A stretch of 64,000 bases of DNA, taken from an uncultured Pelagibacteraceae bacterium. Its GTDB lineage: Bacteria > Pseudomonadota > Alphaproteobacteria > Pelagibacterales > Pelagibacteraceae. The stretch's first letter is position 1. Every line of letters starts with the position of its first letter. The stretch lies in contig CACAFZ010000001.1 of assembly GCA_902531885.1 (NCBI GenBank), positions 1-64,000 of the forward strand, read 5' to 3'. Shown piece by piece: positions 7,902 to 16,107 of this stretch. The notes beneath the pieces were generated by a model. The model worked only from the letters and a program-made list of their open reading frames with translations, made no database searches and was not told the DNA's origin. The position numbers and the translations under genes were made by a program.

Positions 7902-10124
7902 ATGGAAATAAAAAGAGTAGTTGTAATTGGATCAGGAACAATGGGAAGTGGTATTGCTGCACAATTATGTAATGCAAATATACCTGTAACCTTACTAGAT
8001 CTAAAAACGGAAATTAGTCAAAAAGCCAAAGATAAAATTTTTAACTCAAGACCACCGCTTTTAATAGATAGATCAAAAATAGATAATATTAAAGTTGGAA
8101 ACATTTTAGATGATTTTAATGTTGTAAAAGATGCTGATTGGATTGTTGAAGCAGTAGTAGAAAGAATAGATATAAAACATAATATTTATGAAAAAATATT
8201 TAAAACAAGAAAAAATGGAGCAATAGTCTCTTCAAATACATCATCAATTCCAATTAAAATATTATCACAAAATTTATCTGATGAAGAAAAGAAAGATTTT
8301 TGTATTACCCACTTTTTTAATCCAGTTAGATATATGGGTCTTTTAGAAATTGTTAAAAGTGAAAATAATGATCTTAATAAAATAAATTCTCTAAAAGTTT
8401 TTTGTGAAAACCTTTTAGGAAAAGGTGCAATAATTTGTAACGATACCCCAGGTTTCTTGGGAAATAGAGTAGGTGTTTATGCAATGCAAGTTGCAATGAC
8501 TGAAGCATTCAGAATGAAACTATCAATCGAGGAAGCAGATGCAGTCTTTGGAAGACCAATGGGAATCCCTAAAACAGGAGTATTTGGCTTATATGATTTA
8601 ATTGGGATCGATTTAATGGAAGATGTTCTCAAGAGTTTTATTAAAGAGCTTCCTAAAAATGATGAATTTCAAAAAGTTGCTCAAGAAATACCATTAATTA
8701 AAAAACTAATTGAAACTGGTTACACAGGCAGAAAAGGTAAAGGAGGTTTTTATAGAATGAATAAAGCTGAAGGTAAAAAAATTCTTGAAGCAATTAACTT
8801 AGAAACTGAGAAATACTCCATATCAAAAAAAATTGATTTAAAAATAGATAAAGTAGACCTTAAAAATCTTATCAACAGAAAAGATAAATATGGTGAATAC
8901 GCATGGTCTGTTATTTCAAAAATAATAATATATGCTTCTTCGTTAGTTCCGGGAATTACAGATAAATTTAATGATATTGATGAAGCCATGAGACTTGGTT
9001 TTAATTGGGTTAAAGGTCCATTTGAAATGCTTAAAGAAATAGGAGTTAAAAATTTTTTTGAAAGGATAGATAGTTTTAAAAATAATAAGTTTTTAGAAAA
9101 TTTATCTAAATCAAAAAATGAAAATTTTTATGGAGAGAGACAGCTTTATACAAATATAGAAACATTAGGAAAAATTAAACCAAAAGCTATCAATGTAGAT
9201 AAAAACAAATCTGCAGAAATTTATAAATTTGAAGACTTTAATATTGTGGAGTTTACAACCAAAGCAAATACATTGGACTATAATTCAATGGATTGCTTAA
9301 AAAAAGCAACTGACAAACCGTTAATAATAATTAATGAGAGTATGCAATTTTCGGCAGGAGTAAATTTGAGTTATACAATGGATTTTGTTGATAAAGGAGA
9401 TTTCAAATCAGTTGAAAAATTCATTAAATATTTTCAGGAAACTTGTAAGCATCTTAAATATTCTAAACACCCAGTAGTTTCAGCTCCTTCAGGTTTAACT
9501 TTAGGCGGAGGATTTGAAGTACTTGTTCAAAGTAATTTTGTAGCATCACATACCAATATCATTGTAGGTTTAGTTGAAACTATCGTTGGATTAGTTCCAG
9601 CAGGTGGCGGATGTAAAGAAATGTTGTGGAGATGGTCACAGTCAAATGAAGCAAAAAAAGATCCAGATTATGCATCACTAAAAGTATTTGATATTATTGG
9701 ATATGCGAAAACTGCTACTTCCCCTGTAGAAGCCGAGCCCTTAAAATATTTAAAGCCAGAAGATAAAAAGATAATGAACAGAAATAGTTTATTCATTGAG
9801 TGTAAAAAAATTCTAGAAGAAAATAGTAATTTTAAAGCACCTAATGAATGTAAATTTAAATTGTCAGGCAAACCATTGAAAGAAAAAATGATTAAAATTT
9901 TAGAAAAACTTTATAATGAAAAAATAATATTAGATCATGGTGTAAAGGTTGGTAAAGAGTTAGCAAATATTTTGAGTGGAGGTGATACATCAATAGACAA
10001 AACTCTTTCCGAAGATGATTTATTTAAATTAGAATTGGAGTCTTTTATGAGACTTATTGAAACAAAACAAACCCAAGAAAGAATTAAGCACACTCTTGCA
10101 ACAGGTAAACCTTTAGTAAATTAA
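7902..10124 (+). CDS. 3-hydroxyacyl-CoA dehydrogenase / enoyl-CoA hydratase, FadN-type domain order
   Basis: 740-residue bifunctional beta-oxidation enzyme. The dehydrogenase comes first: NAD motif VVVIGSGTMGSGIA (6-19), then the catalytic His-Glu pair in THFFNP and LLEIV, and two C-terminal dehydrogenase domains to about 420. A crotonase domain follows (about 440-620) with both expected Glu: GGGFEVL and VETIVGLVPAGGG. This is the order of Bacillus FadN, opposite to FadB/FadJ, which have the hydratase first. Both active sites look intact. It follows the transporter by 28 bases, so may process a CoA-linked product of the imported compound, or just fatty acids. No thiolase or acyl-CoA dehydrogenase is adjacent. 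Confidence 0.87.
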   Translation: MEIKRVVVIGSGTMGSGIAAQLCNANIPVTLLDLKTEISQKAKDKIFNSRPPLLIDRSKIDNIKVGNILDDFNVVKDADWIVEAVVERIDIKHNIYEKIFKTRKNGAIVSSNTSSIPIKILSQNLSDEEKKDFCITHFFNPVRYMGLLEIVKSENNDLNKINSLKVFCENLLGKGAIICNDTPGFLGNRVGVYAMQVAMTEAFRMKLSIEEADAVFGRPMGIPKTGVFGLYDLIGIDLMEDVLKSFIKELPKNDEFQKVAQEIPLIKKLIETGYTGRKGKGGFYRMNKAEGKKILEAINLETEKYSISKKIDLKIDKVDLKNLINRKDKYGEYAWSVISKIIIYASSLVPGITDKFNDIDEAMRLGFNWVKGPFEMLKEIGVKNFFERIDSFKNNKFLENLSKSKNENFYGERQLYTNIETLGKIKPKAINVDKNKSAEIYKFEDFNIVEFTTKANTLDYNSMDCLKKATDKPLIIINESMQFSAGVNLSYTMDFVDKGDFKSVEKFIKYFQETCKHLKYSKHPVVSAPSGLTLGGGFEVLVQSNFVASHTNIIVGLVETIVGLVPAGGGCKEMLWRWSQSNEAKKDPDYASLKVFDIIGYAKTATSPVEAEPLKYLKPEDKKIMNRNSLFIECKKILEENSNFKAPNECKFKLSGKPLKEKMIKILEKLYNEKIILDHGVKVGKELANILSGGDTSIDKTLSEDDLFKLELESFMRLIETKQTQERIKHTLATGKPLVN

Positions 10125-10137
10125 AATTATTTTTAAT

Positions 10138-10605
10138 TTAAATTAAAGGGTATTTTTTTTTTAAAATAAATCTATTTAAAACTATTCCAAAAATAATAAT
10201 AATTATTGTTCCGACAATGATTGGATTTAGCAAAAATTCAAAATGAACACCACCCATTATTGCTATTATAGGATTTGCTCCAGCAGGAGGGTGAACAATA
10301 TTAAATAAAATCATAAATAATGTAGCCAGACCTACTCCCAAAGGGATAAGTATAAAAATTGGAAGTGCAAAATAATTTATTAATATTATTCCTATTAATG
10401 AAGATAACAAATGCCCAAAAAAAATATTTTTTGGTTGAGAAAACAAACTATTTGGATAACCATATAGTAAAACCATAGATGAGCCAAATGAGGTGGTTAG
10501 AAAAATACCATATTCAGTTTTGTAAGAAAGCAAAGTTAAAACTCCCAAGGTTATGGCTGAGAAAGTCGCTGCAAAAAATGAATCAACTAAGCTATATTTA
10601 TTCAT
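10138..10605 (-). CDS. HPP family integral membrane protein
   Basis: 155-residue membrane protein with four or five hydrophobic helices. The family-naming HPP motif is present in NIVHPPAGANPIIAIMGG near residue 105. HPP proteins of plants and cyanobacteria have been linked to nitrite transport across membranes; in other bacteria the role is unclear. It begins directly after the stop of the SufU/IscU-like gene (the stop codon ends at 10606), so the two are translated from one message. Convergent with the FadN-type gene, with 13 bases between stops. Confidence 0.8.
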   Translation of the reverse strand: MNKYSLVDSFFAATFSAITLGVLTLLSYKTEYGIFLTTSFGSSMVLLYGYPNSLFSQPKNIFFGHLLSSLIGIILINYFALPIFILIPLGVGLATLFMILFNIVHPPAGANPIIAIMGGVHFEFLLNPIIVGTIIIIIFGIVLNRFILKKKYPLI

Positions 10606-11004
10606 TCAAAATTTTAAAGCTTTTGATAGAGTTTTAAATGGAAGTATTAAACATTCTTTTCTTGAAATATTTTTTTTATCAAACAATTTACTAAATCCTG
10701 ACCATTCGTTATTAAATGATTTATTATTTTCATCGAAAAAAAATAAAACCATATTTATCAAACTTTTTATTTTTTTAACTGGTTTATTTATAACTTTTCT
10801 TGATAACAAACTAACAGATGCTTGGCAATAAATGCAAGATTTACACTGGTATCCAAAATCAGTTATTTTATCATTTTTAATTACTAAATTAATTTCCATT
10901 TCATCACCACAAATTGAATTTTTTAGTTTTGAACGGTGTGTATGATTTTCTAATATTTTATTGTTCTCAGTATTTGACGCAATTTTTAAAATATCTAAAT
11001 CCAT
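10606..11004 (-). CDS. Iron-sulfur cluster assembly scaffold protein, SufU/IscU-like
   Basis: 132 residues of the NifU N-terminal (IscU/SufU) fold, which holds nascent Fe-S clusters or mediates sulfur transfer. The three ligand cysteines are recognisable: C32 with D34 in SICGDEM, C57 in CKSCIYCQAS, and C118 in RKECLIL. C54 and C60 add a CxxCxxC cluster around the second ligand. No cysteine desulfurase, sufBCD or iscA lies nearby; the only partner is the HPP membrane gene directly downstream. Divergent from mobA with a 42-base gap that must hold both promoters. Confidence 0.75.
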   Translation of the reverse strand: MDLDILKIASNTENNKILENHTHRSKLKNSICGDEMEINLVIKNDKITDFGYQCKSCIYCQASVSLLSRKVINKPVKKIKSLINMVLFFFDENNKSFNNEWSGFSKLFDKKNISRKECLILPFKTLSKALKF

Positions 11005-11046
11005 TTATATTCTTTAAATAAAATTCCAATGTTTTATATTCTATTT

Positions 11047-11670
11047 ATGAACGAAAATATCATTTTACCCGTAGTCCTCGCCGGTGGCAAGTCTAACAGA
11101 TTTGGTAAAGATAAATCAATTGTAAAACTAGGCAATAAGACAATGATAGAACATGTTATATCAAAATTAGAAAAAAAATTTTCAGAAATATTGATAGTTT
11201 CAAATAACAATAAATTAAACTTAAAAAAAAACAAGATTCATGTCATAAAAGATTGTATTGAAGGCCAGCTTGGACCATTAGTTGGTGTTTTATCTGCAAT
11301 GAAATGGGCCCTAGAAAAAAAAAAAAATTACAAATGGATTGCAACATTTCCTTGTGACACACCATTTTTTGACAGTAAGATAATTGATGAATTTGAAAAA
11401 TATTCAAATTTAAAAGAACATTTACTTTATTTTATAAAATCTAATAAGCAAAGGCATAATATATTTGGACTCTGGTCATTAGAGCTAAGTAAAAAAATAG
11501 AAACAGATATTGTGCAAAACAATTTTAGAAAAGTAGAAATGTGGGCAGATAAAATCGGAATGAAAATAATTGATTTAGGAGAAGATATAAGTAACAATTT
11601 TTTAAATATAAATACTCAAGAAGAGTATAAAATAGCTGAAAAAAATTTGGATAAATTAAAAAATGATTAG
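11047..11670 (+). CDS. mobA: Molybdenum cofactor guanylyltransferase
   Basis: 207-residue MobA, transferring GMP from GTP to molybdopterin to form the guanine dinucleotide cofactor. The nucleotide signature VLAGGKSNRFGKDKS near the N-terminus is diagnostic, and FPCDTPFF carries the metal-binding Asp. An in-frame ATG lies at 11029, but MNENIILPV at 11047 gives the family's usual N-terminus and leaves a wider gap to the divergent scaffold gene. The 3' end overlaps moeA by eight bases. Presence implies at least one molybdoenzyme in the cell, for example a formate dehydrogenase or a DMSO-reductase-family enzyme, though none is in the window. Confidence 0.88.
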   Translation: MNENIILPVVLAGGKSNRFGKDKSIVKLGNKTMIEHVISKLEKKFSEILIVSNNNKLNLKKNKIHVIKDCIEGQLGPLVGVLSAMKWALEKKKNYKWIATFPCDTPFFDSKIIDEFEKYSNLKEHLLYFIKSNKQRHNIFGLWSLELSKKIETDIVQNNFRKVEMWADKIGMKIIDLGEDISNNFLNINTQEEYKIAEKNLDKLKND

Positions 11671-12898
11671 CTATAAAAAATCAAATAAAATATTATCAAA
11701 AAGTAAAATTAAAATAGGAAACGAAACTATTTTAACTAAAAAAGCTTCTTATAGAATCTGTGCAAAGAATATATATTCTTCAAATAATTATCCAGCAGCA
11801 AACAATACTGCATTTGATGGTTTTGCAATAAATTCAAAAGATACAACAAACTTAAATAAAAAAAAAATTAAAAAATTTAAAATAATAAAAACTATAGCAG
11901 CTGGAGATGATCCTAATATTAAAATAATTAAAAAATTTTCAGCAATTGAAGTAATGACAGGTGCAATAATTCAAAAACCATTTGATACAGTTATACCAAT
12001 AGAACAAATAGAATTTAGACCAAGTAAAAAAAACAAAAAATATATACTAGTTAATAAAAAAATTAATAAAAATAATAATATAAGATTTTTAGGATCTGAT
12101 TACAGAAAGGGAAAAAAAATAATTGGTAAAGGACAATTAATCAAGCCGGCACATATAATGGCACTTAAAACTCTTGGTATAAAAAAAATTGAAGTAAAAA
12201 AAAAAATAAACCTAAATTTTTATTCAACAGGAAACGAAATCACCAATCAGGATAAAATTCCTTTATGGAAAATTAGAAATTCAAATGTTCATTATTTAAA
12301 TAGTTTAACCAAATATATGCCAATTAATTTCAAAGAAAAAATTATTTTAAGAGACAATGATGCTAAAAAATTTAAAAAAGAATTGATAAAAAACATTAAA
12401 TCAAACACTGATGTTATCGTTACTTCAGGGGCCGTATCAGCAGGAAAATATGATTTTATTCCAAATGTAGTAAAAAAATTTAAATTAAAAAATTATTTCA
12501 AGGGGGTCGCCATAAGACCCGGTAAACCAATTACATTTGCAAAATTTATTAAAAATAAAGTATTTTTTGGGTTACCAGGAAATCCAATATCTTCAGCTGC
12601 ATGTTTTAGATTTTTTATATTGCCTTTTTTAATAAAATCTTTGGAAATGACCACAGAAAAACCAATATATGCTAGACTTAAGAATTCTTTTTCAAAAAAA
12701 AAGAATTTTACAAGATTTATTAAAGGTAAACTTAATACAACCAAAAAAGGTATTACTGAGTTTGAAGTTTTAAAAGGTCAAGAGTCCTTTAAAATAAATT
12801 CACTTACAAAAGCTAATTCATGGGCACTTTTCCCTGCAGGAATATCATATTTGAAGAAGGGAGTTATTGTTGAGTGTTATTTAGTTTCACCGTTTTAA
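11663..12898 (+). CDS. moeA: Molybdopterin molybdotransferase
   Basis: 411-residue MoeA, inserting molybdate into adenylylated molybdopterin. Family motifs in order: NTAFDGFAI near 46-54, MTGAIIQKPFDTVIPIEQ around 105, STGNEI around 190, the MoCF_biosynth core TSGAVSAGKYDFIP, and PGKPITFAK with GLPGNPISS around 290-310. Length is normal. The sequence is unusually Lys-rich (many runs of K from A tracts), an AT-driven bias shared by neighbours. It overlaps mobA by eight bases, so the pair is translationally coupled. Confidence 0.9.
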   Translation: MISYKKSNKILSKSKIKIGNETILTKKASYRICAKNIYSSNNYPAANNTAFDGFAINSKDTTNLNKKKIKKFKIIKTIAAGDDPNIKIIKKFSAIEVMTGAIIQKPFDTVIPIEQIEFRPSKKNKKYILVNKKINKNNNIRFLGSDYRKGKKIIGKGQLIKPAHIMALKTLGIKKIEVKKKINLNFYSTGNEITNQDKIPLWKIRNSNVHYLNSLTKYMPINFKEKIILRDNDAKKFKKELIKNIKSNTDVIVTSGAVSAGKYDFIPNVVKKFKLKNYFKGVAIRPGKPITFAKFIKNKVFFGLPGNPISSAACFRFFILPFLIKSLEMTTEKPIYARLKNSFSKKKNFTRFIKGKLNTTKKGITEFEVLKGQESFKINSLTKANSWALFPAGISYLKKGVIVECYLVSPF

Positions 12899-12955
12899 TT
12901 AAAATTTAAATTTAATTTAGTTGTAGAAATATCAATTTGGTAATAATAATCTCGA

Positions 12956-13861
12956 ATGCTACATATAAAAGATCATAGATCAGCAATCACAATTATTTTG
13001 TTAGCAGGTTTATTTTGGTCTTTTGGACCGTACGTAGTTAGACATATAGAACAAGCTGAAACAGTACCTTGGCAATATCTTTTTACGAGAGGAATTGTAA
13101 TTTTTATTTTACTTAATTTATTTCTTTTCTTTGATGAAGGAAAAGATTTTATAAAAAATTACCTTAAAATAGGTATTGCAGGAGTTATAGGTGGAGTAGG
13201 GCTGGGAACAGCAATGATAACTTTCATTTGGTCAATAACAAGCACAACTGCCGCAATAACTTTGTTATGTCTTGCTGCTATGCCATTTATCACTGCACTT
13301 TTAGGTTTTTTATTTTTAAAAGAAGAAATATCAGCAAATGTTTGGATTGCTATAATAATTGCAAGTATTGGAATATTTATAATGGCATTTGAAACCACAG
13401 GTAAAAATTCACTGGAAGGTTTATTATTCGGTTTGGCTTCTGCTATAGGTTTTTCAGTATTTTCTGTTTCATTGAGATGGAAAAAAGATACACCAAAATT
13501 TACTACTGTGGCAATAGCAGGAATGTTTTGTACAATATTTTCATTAATTATGTTAATTATTCAAGATCAGTCATTTTTATCGTCTAATAAAAACCAGGCA
13601 TTATTTTCACTTCACGGAACAATAGTTTGTTTAGGTTTAATTTTATATTCAATGGGATCAAAAGTTATTCCTGCAGCTGAACTTACACTCTTATCATTAA
13701 CTGAAGTAATTGGAGGGATTTTTTGGGTATGGCTGCCTATTCTTGGTATAAATGAAGTTCCAACAAGCAACACAATAATTGGTGGATTTTTAATCTTTAT
13801 GTCTATTATTTATTATAGTTTAATAATTCAAGGAAATAGAAGATTCATTGGATTAAATTAG
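12956..13861 (+). CDS. DMT superfamily permease (EamA family)
   Basis: 301 residues with ten predicted helices in two homologous EamA halves; the first half has the typical helix-1 motif ILLAGLFWSFGP, the second TLLSLTEVIGGIFWVWL. EamA carriers export or import small metabolites, often amino acids or their relatives. The stop is nine bases before the amidinotransferase at 13871, suggesting the two are cotranscribed and that the carrier moves its substrate or product; this is inference. A second EamA gene of similar size lies at 17522-18388. Confidence 0.85.
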   Translation: MLHIKDHRSAITIILLAGLFWSFGPYVVRHIEQAETVPWQYLFTRGIVIFILLNLFLFFDEGKDFIKNYLKIGIAGVIGGVGLGTAMITFIWSITSTTAAITLLCLAAMPFITALLGFLFLKEEISANVWIAIIIASIGIFIMAFETTGKNSLEGLLFGLASAIGFSVFSVSLRWKKDTPKFTTVAIAGMFCTIFSLIMLIIQDQSFLSSNKNQALFSLHGTIVCLGLILYSMGSKVIPAAELTLLSLTEVIGGIFWVWLPILGINEVPTSNTIIGGFLIFMSIIYYSLIIQGNRRFIGLN

Positions 13862-13870
13862 TATTTTCTC

Positions 13871-14986
13871 ATGAATAATAATAAAATTATTGTTAATAGC
13901 TGGAACGAGTGGGATCCATTAAAACATGTAATTGTTGGAAGAGCTGATGGATGCTGCATACCTGCACCTGAACCTGCCGTTGATGCAAAAGTTCCTGAAG
14001 ACTCAGATATGAAAGGAAAATATGGTCCAAGAACTAAAGATTCTATTGATAAAGCAAATGAACTTCTTAATAATTTTGTATCTATATTAGAAAAAAAAGG
14101 AATAAAGGTAGATAGACCTGTACCATTAAAATTTAATCAAAAAATTTCTACTCCAGATTGGAAAGCAGAAAGCATGTTTGGTTGTATGCCTGCAAGAGAT
14201 GTAATTTTAACTGTTGGTAACGAAATATTAGAAGCAACTATGAGTTACAGATGTAGATGGTTTGAGTATTTAAATTATAGACCTCTTATACAAAATTATT
14301 ACAACTTAGATTCAAATATGCGACATGAGTCAGCTCCTAAGCCTAGATTAACTGATGATGATTATAGAAAAGATTATTTGTCCGAAAAAATTGGTGTTCA
14401 AAAAAGACTAGAATGGACTGCAAAAAAATTTTTTGTTACAACCGAGGAAGAACCTCTTTTTGATGCAGCTGATATTTTAAGATTTGGTAAAGACTTAATA
14501 GTACAGCATGGATTTACAACAAATTTAAAAGGAATAGATTGGTTAAGAAGACATTTTAAAGATCACAGAGTCCATGCATTAAATTTCCCAGGAGACCCTT
14601 ATCCTATTCATATTGATGCAACTTTCACTCCAATAAGACCAGGTTTGATAATTAACAATCCACAAAGAAAAATACCCAAAGAACAAAAAAAATTGTTTGA
14701 AAATAATGACTGGGAAATAATTGATGCAGCTCAACCTGCTCACAATTCACCTCCACCGTTGTGTTATTCGTCAGTATGGCTTTCAATGAACGTTTTAGTT
14801 TTAGATCCAAAAACTGTTTGTGTAGAAAAGAGTGAAGTTTATCAAGCAGAACAATTAGACAAACTAGGTATGGAGGTTGTTCCTATAGATTTAAGAGAAG
14901 CATACGCTTTCGGAGGAGGTTTGCACTGTTCTACAGCAGATATTTATAGAGAAGGTTTATTAGAAGACTATTTTCCAAAACAATAG
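13871..14986 (+). CDS. Amidinotransferase, glycine amidinotransferase (AGAT)-like
   Basis: 371 residues, the usual AGAT length. The enzyme moves the amidino group from arginine to an amine such as glycine, giving ornithine and guanidinoacetate. Catalytic elements are present: FDAAD (D198/D201), H247 in YPIHIDATF, and nucleophile C353 in GGGLHCSTAD. The acceptor is not fixed by sequence; bacterial relatives also use lysine, 4-aminobutyrate or inosamine phosphates. It is in a two-gene unit with the DMT carrier upstream. Osmolyte or nitrogen-storage roles would fit a marine cell but are inferred. Confidence 0.85.
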   Translation: MNNNKIIVNSWNEWDPLKHVIVGRADGCCIPAPEPAVDAKVPEDSDMKGKYGPRTKDSIDKANELLNNFVSILEKKGIKVDRPVPLKFNQKISTPDWKAESMFGCMPARDVILTVGNEILEATMSYRCRWFEYLNYRPLIQNYYNLDSNMRHESAPKPRLTDDDYRKDYLSEKIGVQKRLEWTAKKFFVTTEEEPLFDAADILRFGKDLIVQHGFTTNLKGIDWLRRHFKDHRVHALNFPGDPYPIHIDATFTPIRPGLIINNPQRKIPKEQKKLFENNDWEIIDAAQPAHNSPPPLCYSSVWLSMNVLVLDPKTVCVEKSEVYQAEQLDKLGMEVVPIDLREAYAFGGGLHCSTADIYREGLLEDYFPKQ

Positions 14987-15214
14987 TTAACTTGGGTTTT
15001 TTTTTAAATACTCTATGTACTCAATTACTTCATTAAACTTTTCATCATCTATATATTTATAGCTTTTGTTAAATTTTGATTTAATGCAAATAGCAACATG
15101 GGCATATGGATTTCTACCTTTTGGATGATTAGGGTGGTCAGGTAGTTGTCCAGCGAGATAATCACCAGCTTTCTGGATAATTTTCCAGAGCTTACTTGCG
15201 TTTTCTTTATTCAT
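14987..15214 (-). CDS. Small conserved-looking protein of unknown function
   Basis: 75 residues, charged at both ends, with a central Gly/Pro/His-rich part (AGDYLAGQLPDHPNHPKGRNPYAHVA) and helical C-terminus. No signal peptide or membrane segment. I do not recognise the family. It ends one base after the amidinotransferase stop and is convergent with it; it starts 38 bases downstream of the coiled-coil gene on the same strand. The structured, non-AT-biased residue choice (many G, P, H, A) argues that it is a real gene and not a shadow. Confidence 0.6.
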   Translation of the reverse strand: MNKENASKLWKIIQKAGDYLAGQLPDHPNHPKGRNPYAHVAICIKSKFNKSYKYIDDEKFNEVIEYIEYLKKNPS

Positions 15215-15252
15215 AAAAGTTTAAACACAGATTTTTAAAAAATATTTTAATC

Positions 15253-15987
15253 TTAGTTTTTTCTATTTTGATCTACATCAAAAGATTGCAGTTTTGATGC
15301 TAATTCTTCTTTGATCTTTTGCTCTTCAGTTTCCTTTAATCTTTGATCTTCGATTTCTTTCAATCTTAATCTTTCTTCCTTTAATTTTTCTTTTTCTTCT
15401 TTTAATTTTTGCTCTTGATCAAACTTTTCTTCCCATTCTTTTATTTTTATAGATTCAATGTTTTTTTGTTTTTGCTCTTCTTCTTCTTTTTGTTTATGTT
15501 CTTTAAATTTTCTTCTTCTTTCTCTTTGTTCTTTAAGCTTTTGTTCTTCTTCTCGAACCTTTAAATCTATATCTTTTCTTTGCTGAGAATCTTCTTTTAG
15601 CTTTAGTTCCTCAGTTTTTTTTCTTATTTCTTTTTCTTTTAATCTTAACTCATCACTTTTTAATCTTAATTCATCTTCTTTTTTCGATAAATTTTCATCT
15701 TTTCTAACTAATTCTTCTTCCTTTAATTTTCTTTCTTTGTCTTTTATTTTTTGCTCTTCCTCTTTTAACCTTAATTTTTCTTGATCTCTTTTTAGTTGAT
15801 CTTCTATTTGCTTAAGTTCTTTTTTTTGTGAGATTTTTTCTAATTTAGCATTTTCTAACTTTTTTATCTTTTGGTTTTTTTTATAACCTTCATAAACGCT
15901 ACTTAATGATTGAGATGTAATTTTAGCTAATTTTTTTAAGCCAGTTTCATCTTTTTTTGTTCTTTTTTGTTTTTTCTTTTTTCTCAT
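15253..15987 (-). CDS. Lys/Glu-rich coiled-coil protein of unknown function
   Basis: 244 residues, nearly all Lys, Glu, Leu, Gln, Arg and Asp. From about residue 40 to 235 it is one long charged helix with recurrent blocks such as KLKEEE, LRLKEKE and EEQKLKE, at heptad-like spacing. The only different part is the basic start MRKKKKQKRTKK and a short segment LAKITSQSLSSVYEGYKK. No signal peptide or membrane segment, so probably cytoplasmic. Such proteins resemble many unrelated coiled coils (TolA-, SMC- or caldesmon-like) by composition only, so no function is assigned. It follows the MFS gene by 120 bases. Confidence 0.6.
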   Translation of the reverse strand: MRKKKKQKRTKKDETGLKKLAKITSQSLSSVYEGYKKNQKIKKLENAKLEKISQKKELKQIEDQLKRDQEKLRLKEEEQKIKDKERKLKEEELVRKDENLSKKEDELRLKSDELRLKEKEIRKKTEELKLKEDSQQRKDIDLKVREEEQKLKEQRERRRKFKEHKQKEEEEQKQKNIESIKIKEWEEKFDQEQKLKEEKEKLKEERLRLKEIEDQRLKETEEQKIKEELASKLQSFDVDQNRKN

Positions 15988-16107
15988 TGAAATTTTTATT
16001 TTCCTTATTTCAGCAAAATTTTTTTATTTTCACAAGCATAAGATTTAATCTTTGCGCTCATGTTGTACACAACCACAGGTGGATAAATTTAAGTGAATTA
16101 TATTATT

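Noticed and set aside
10132-10147. 16-base perfect palindrome TTTAATTTAAATTAAA between convergent genes
   Set aside because: Only A and T, overlaps the stop of the HPP gene, and such palindromes are common by chance at this base composition; too weak to call a terminator.
15253-15987. Repeated AT-rich blocks resembling a repeat array or CRISPR
   Set aside because: They are the codons of the Lys/Glu-rich coiled coil: irregular period, no constant repeat and no spacers.
15988-16107. Gap containing GTTGTACACAAC, considered as an operator or small RNA
   Set aside because: Stem of five base pairs only with a two-base loop; no promoter or terminator around it.
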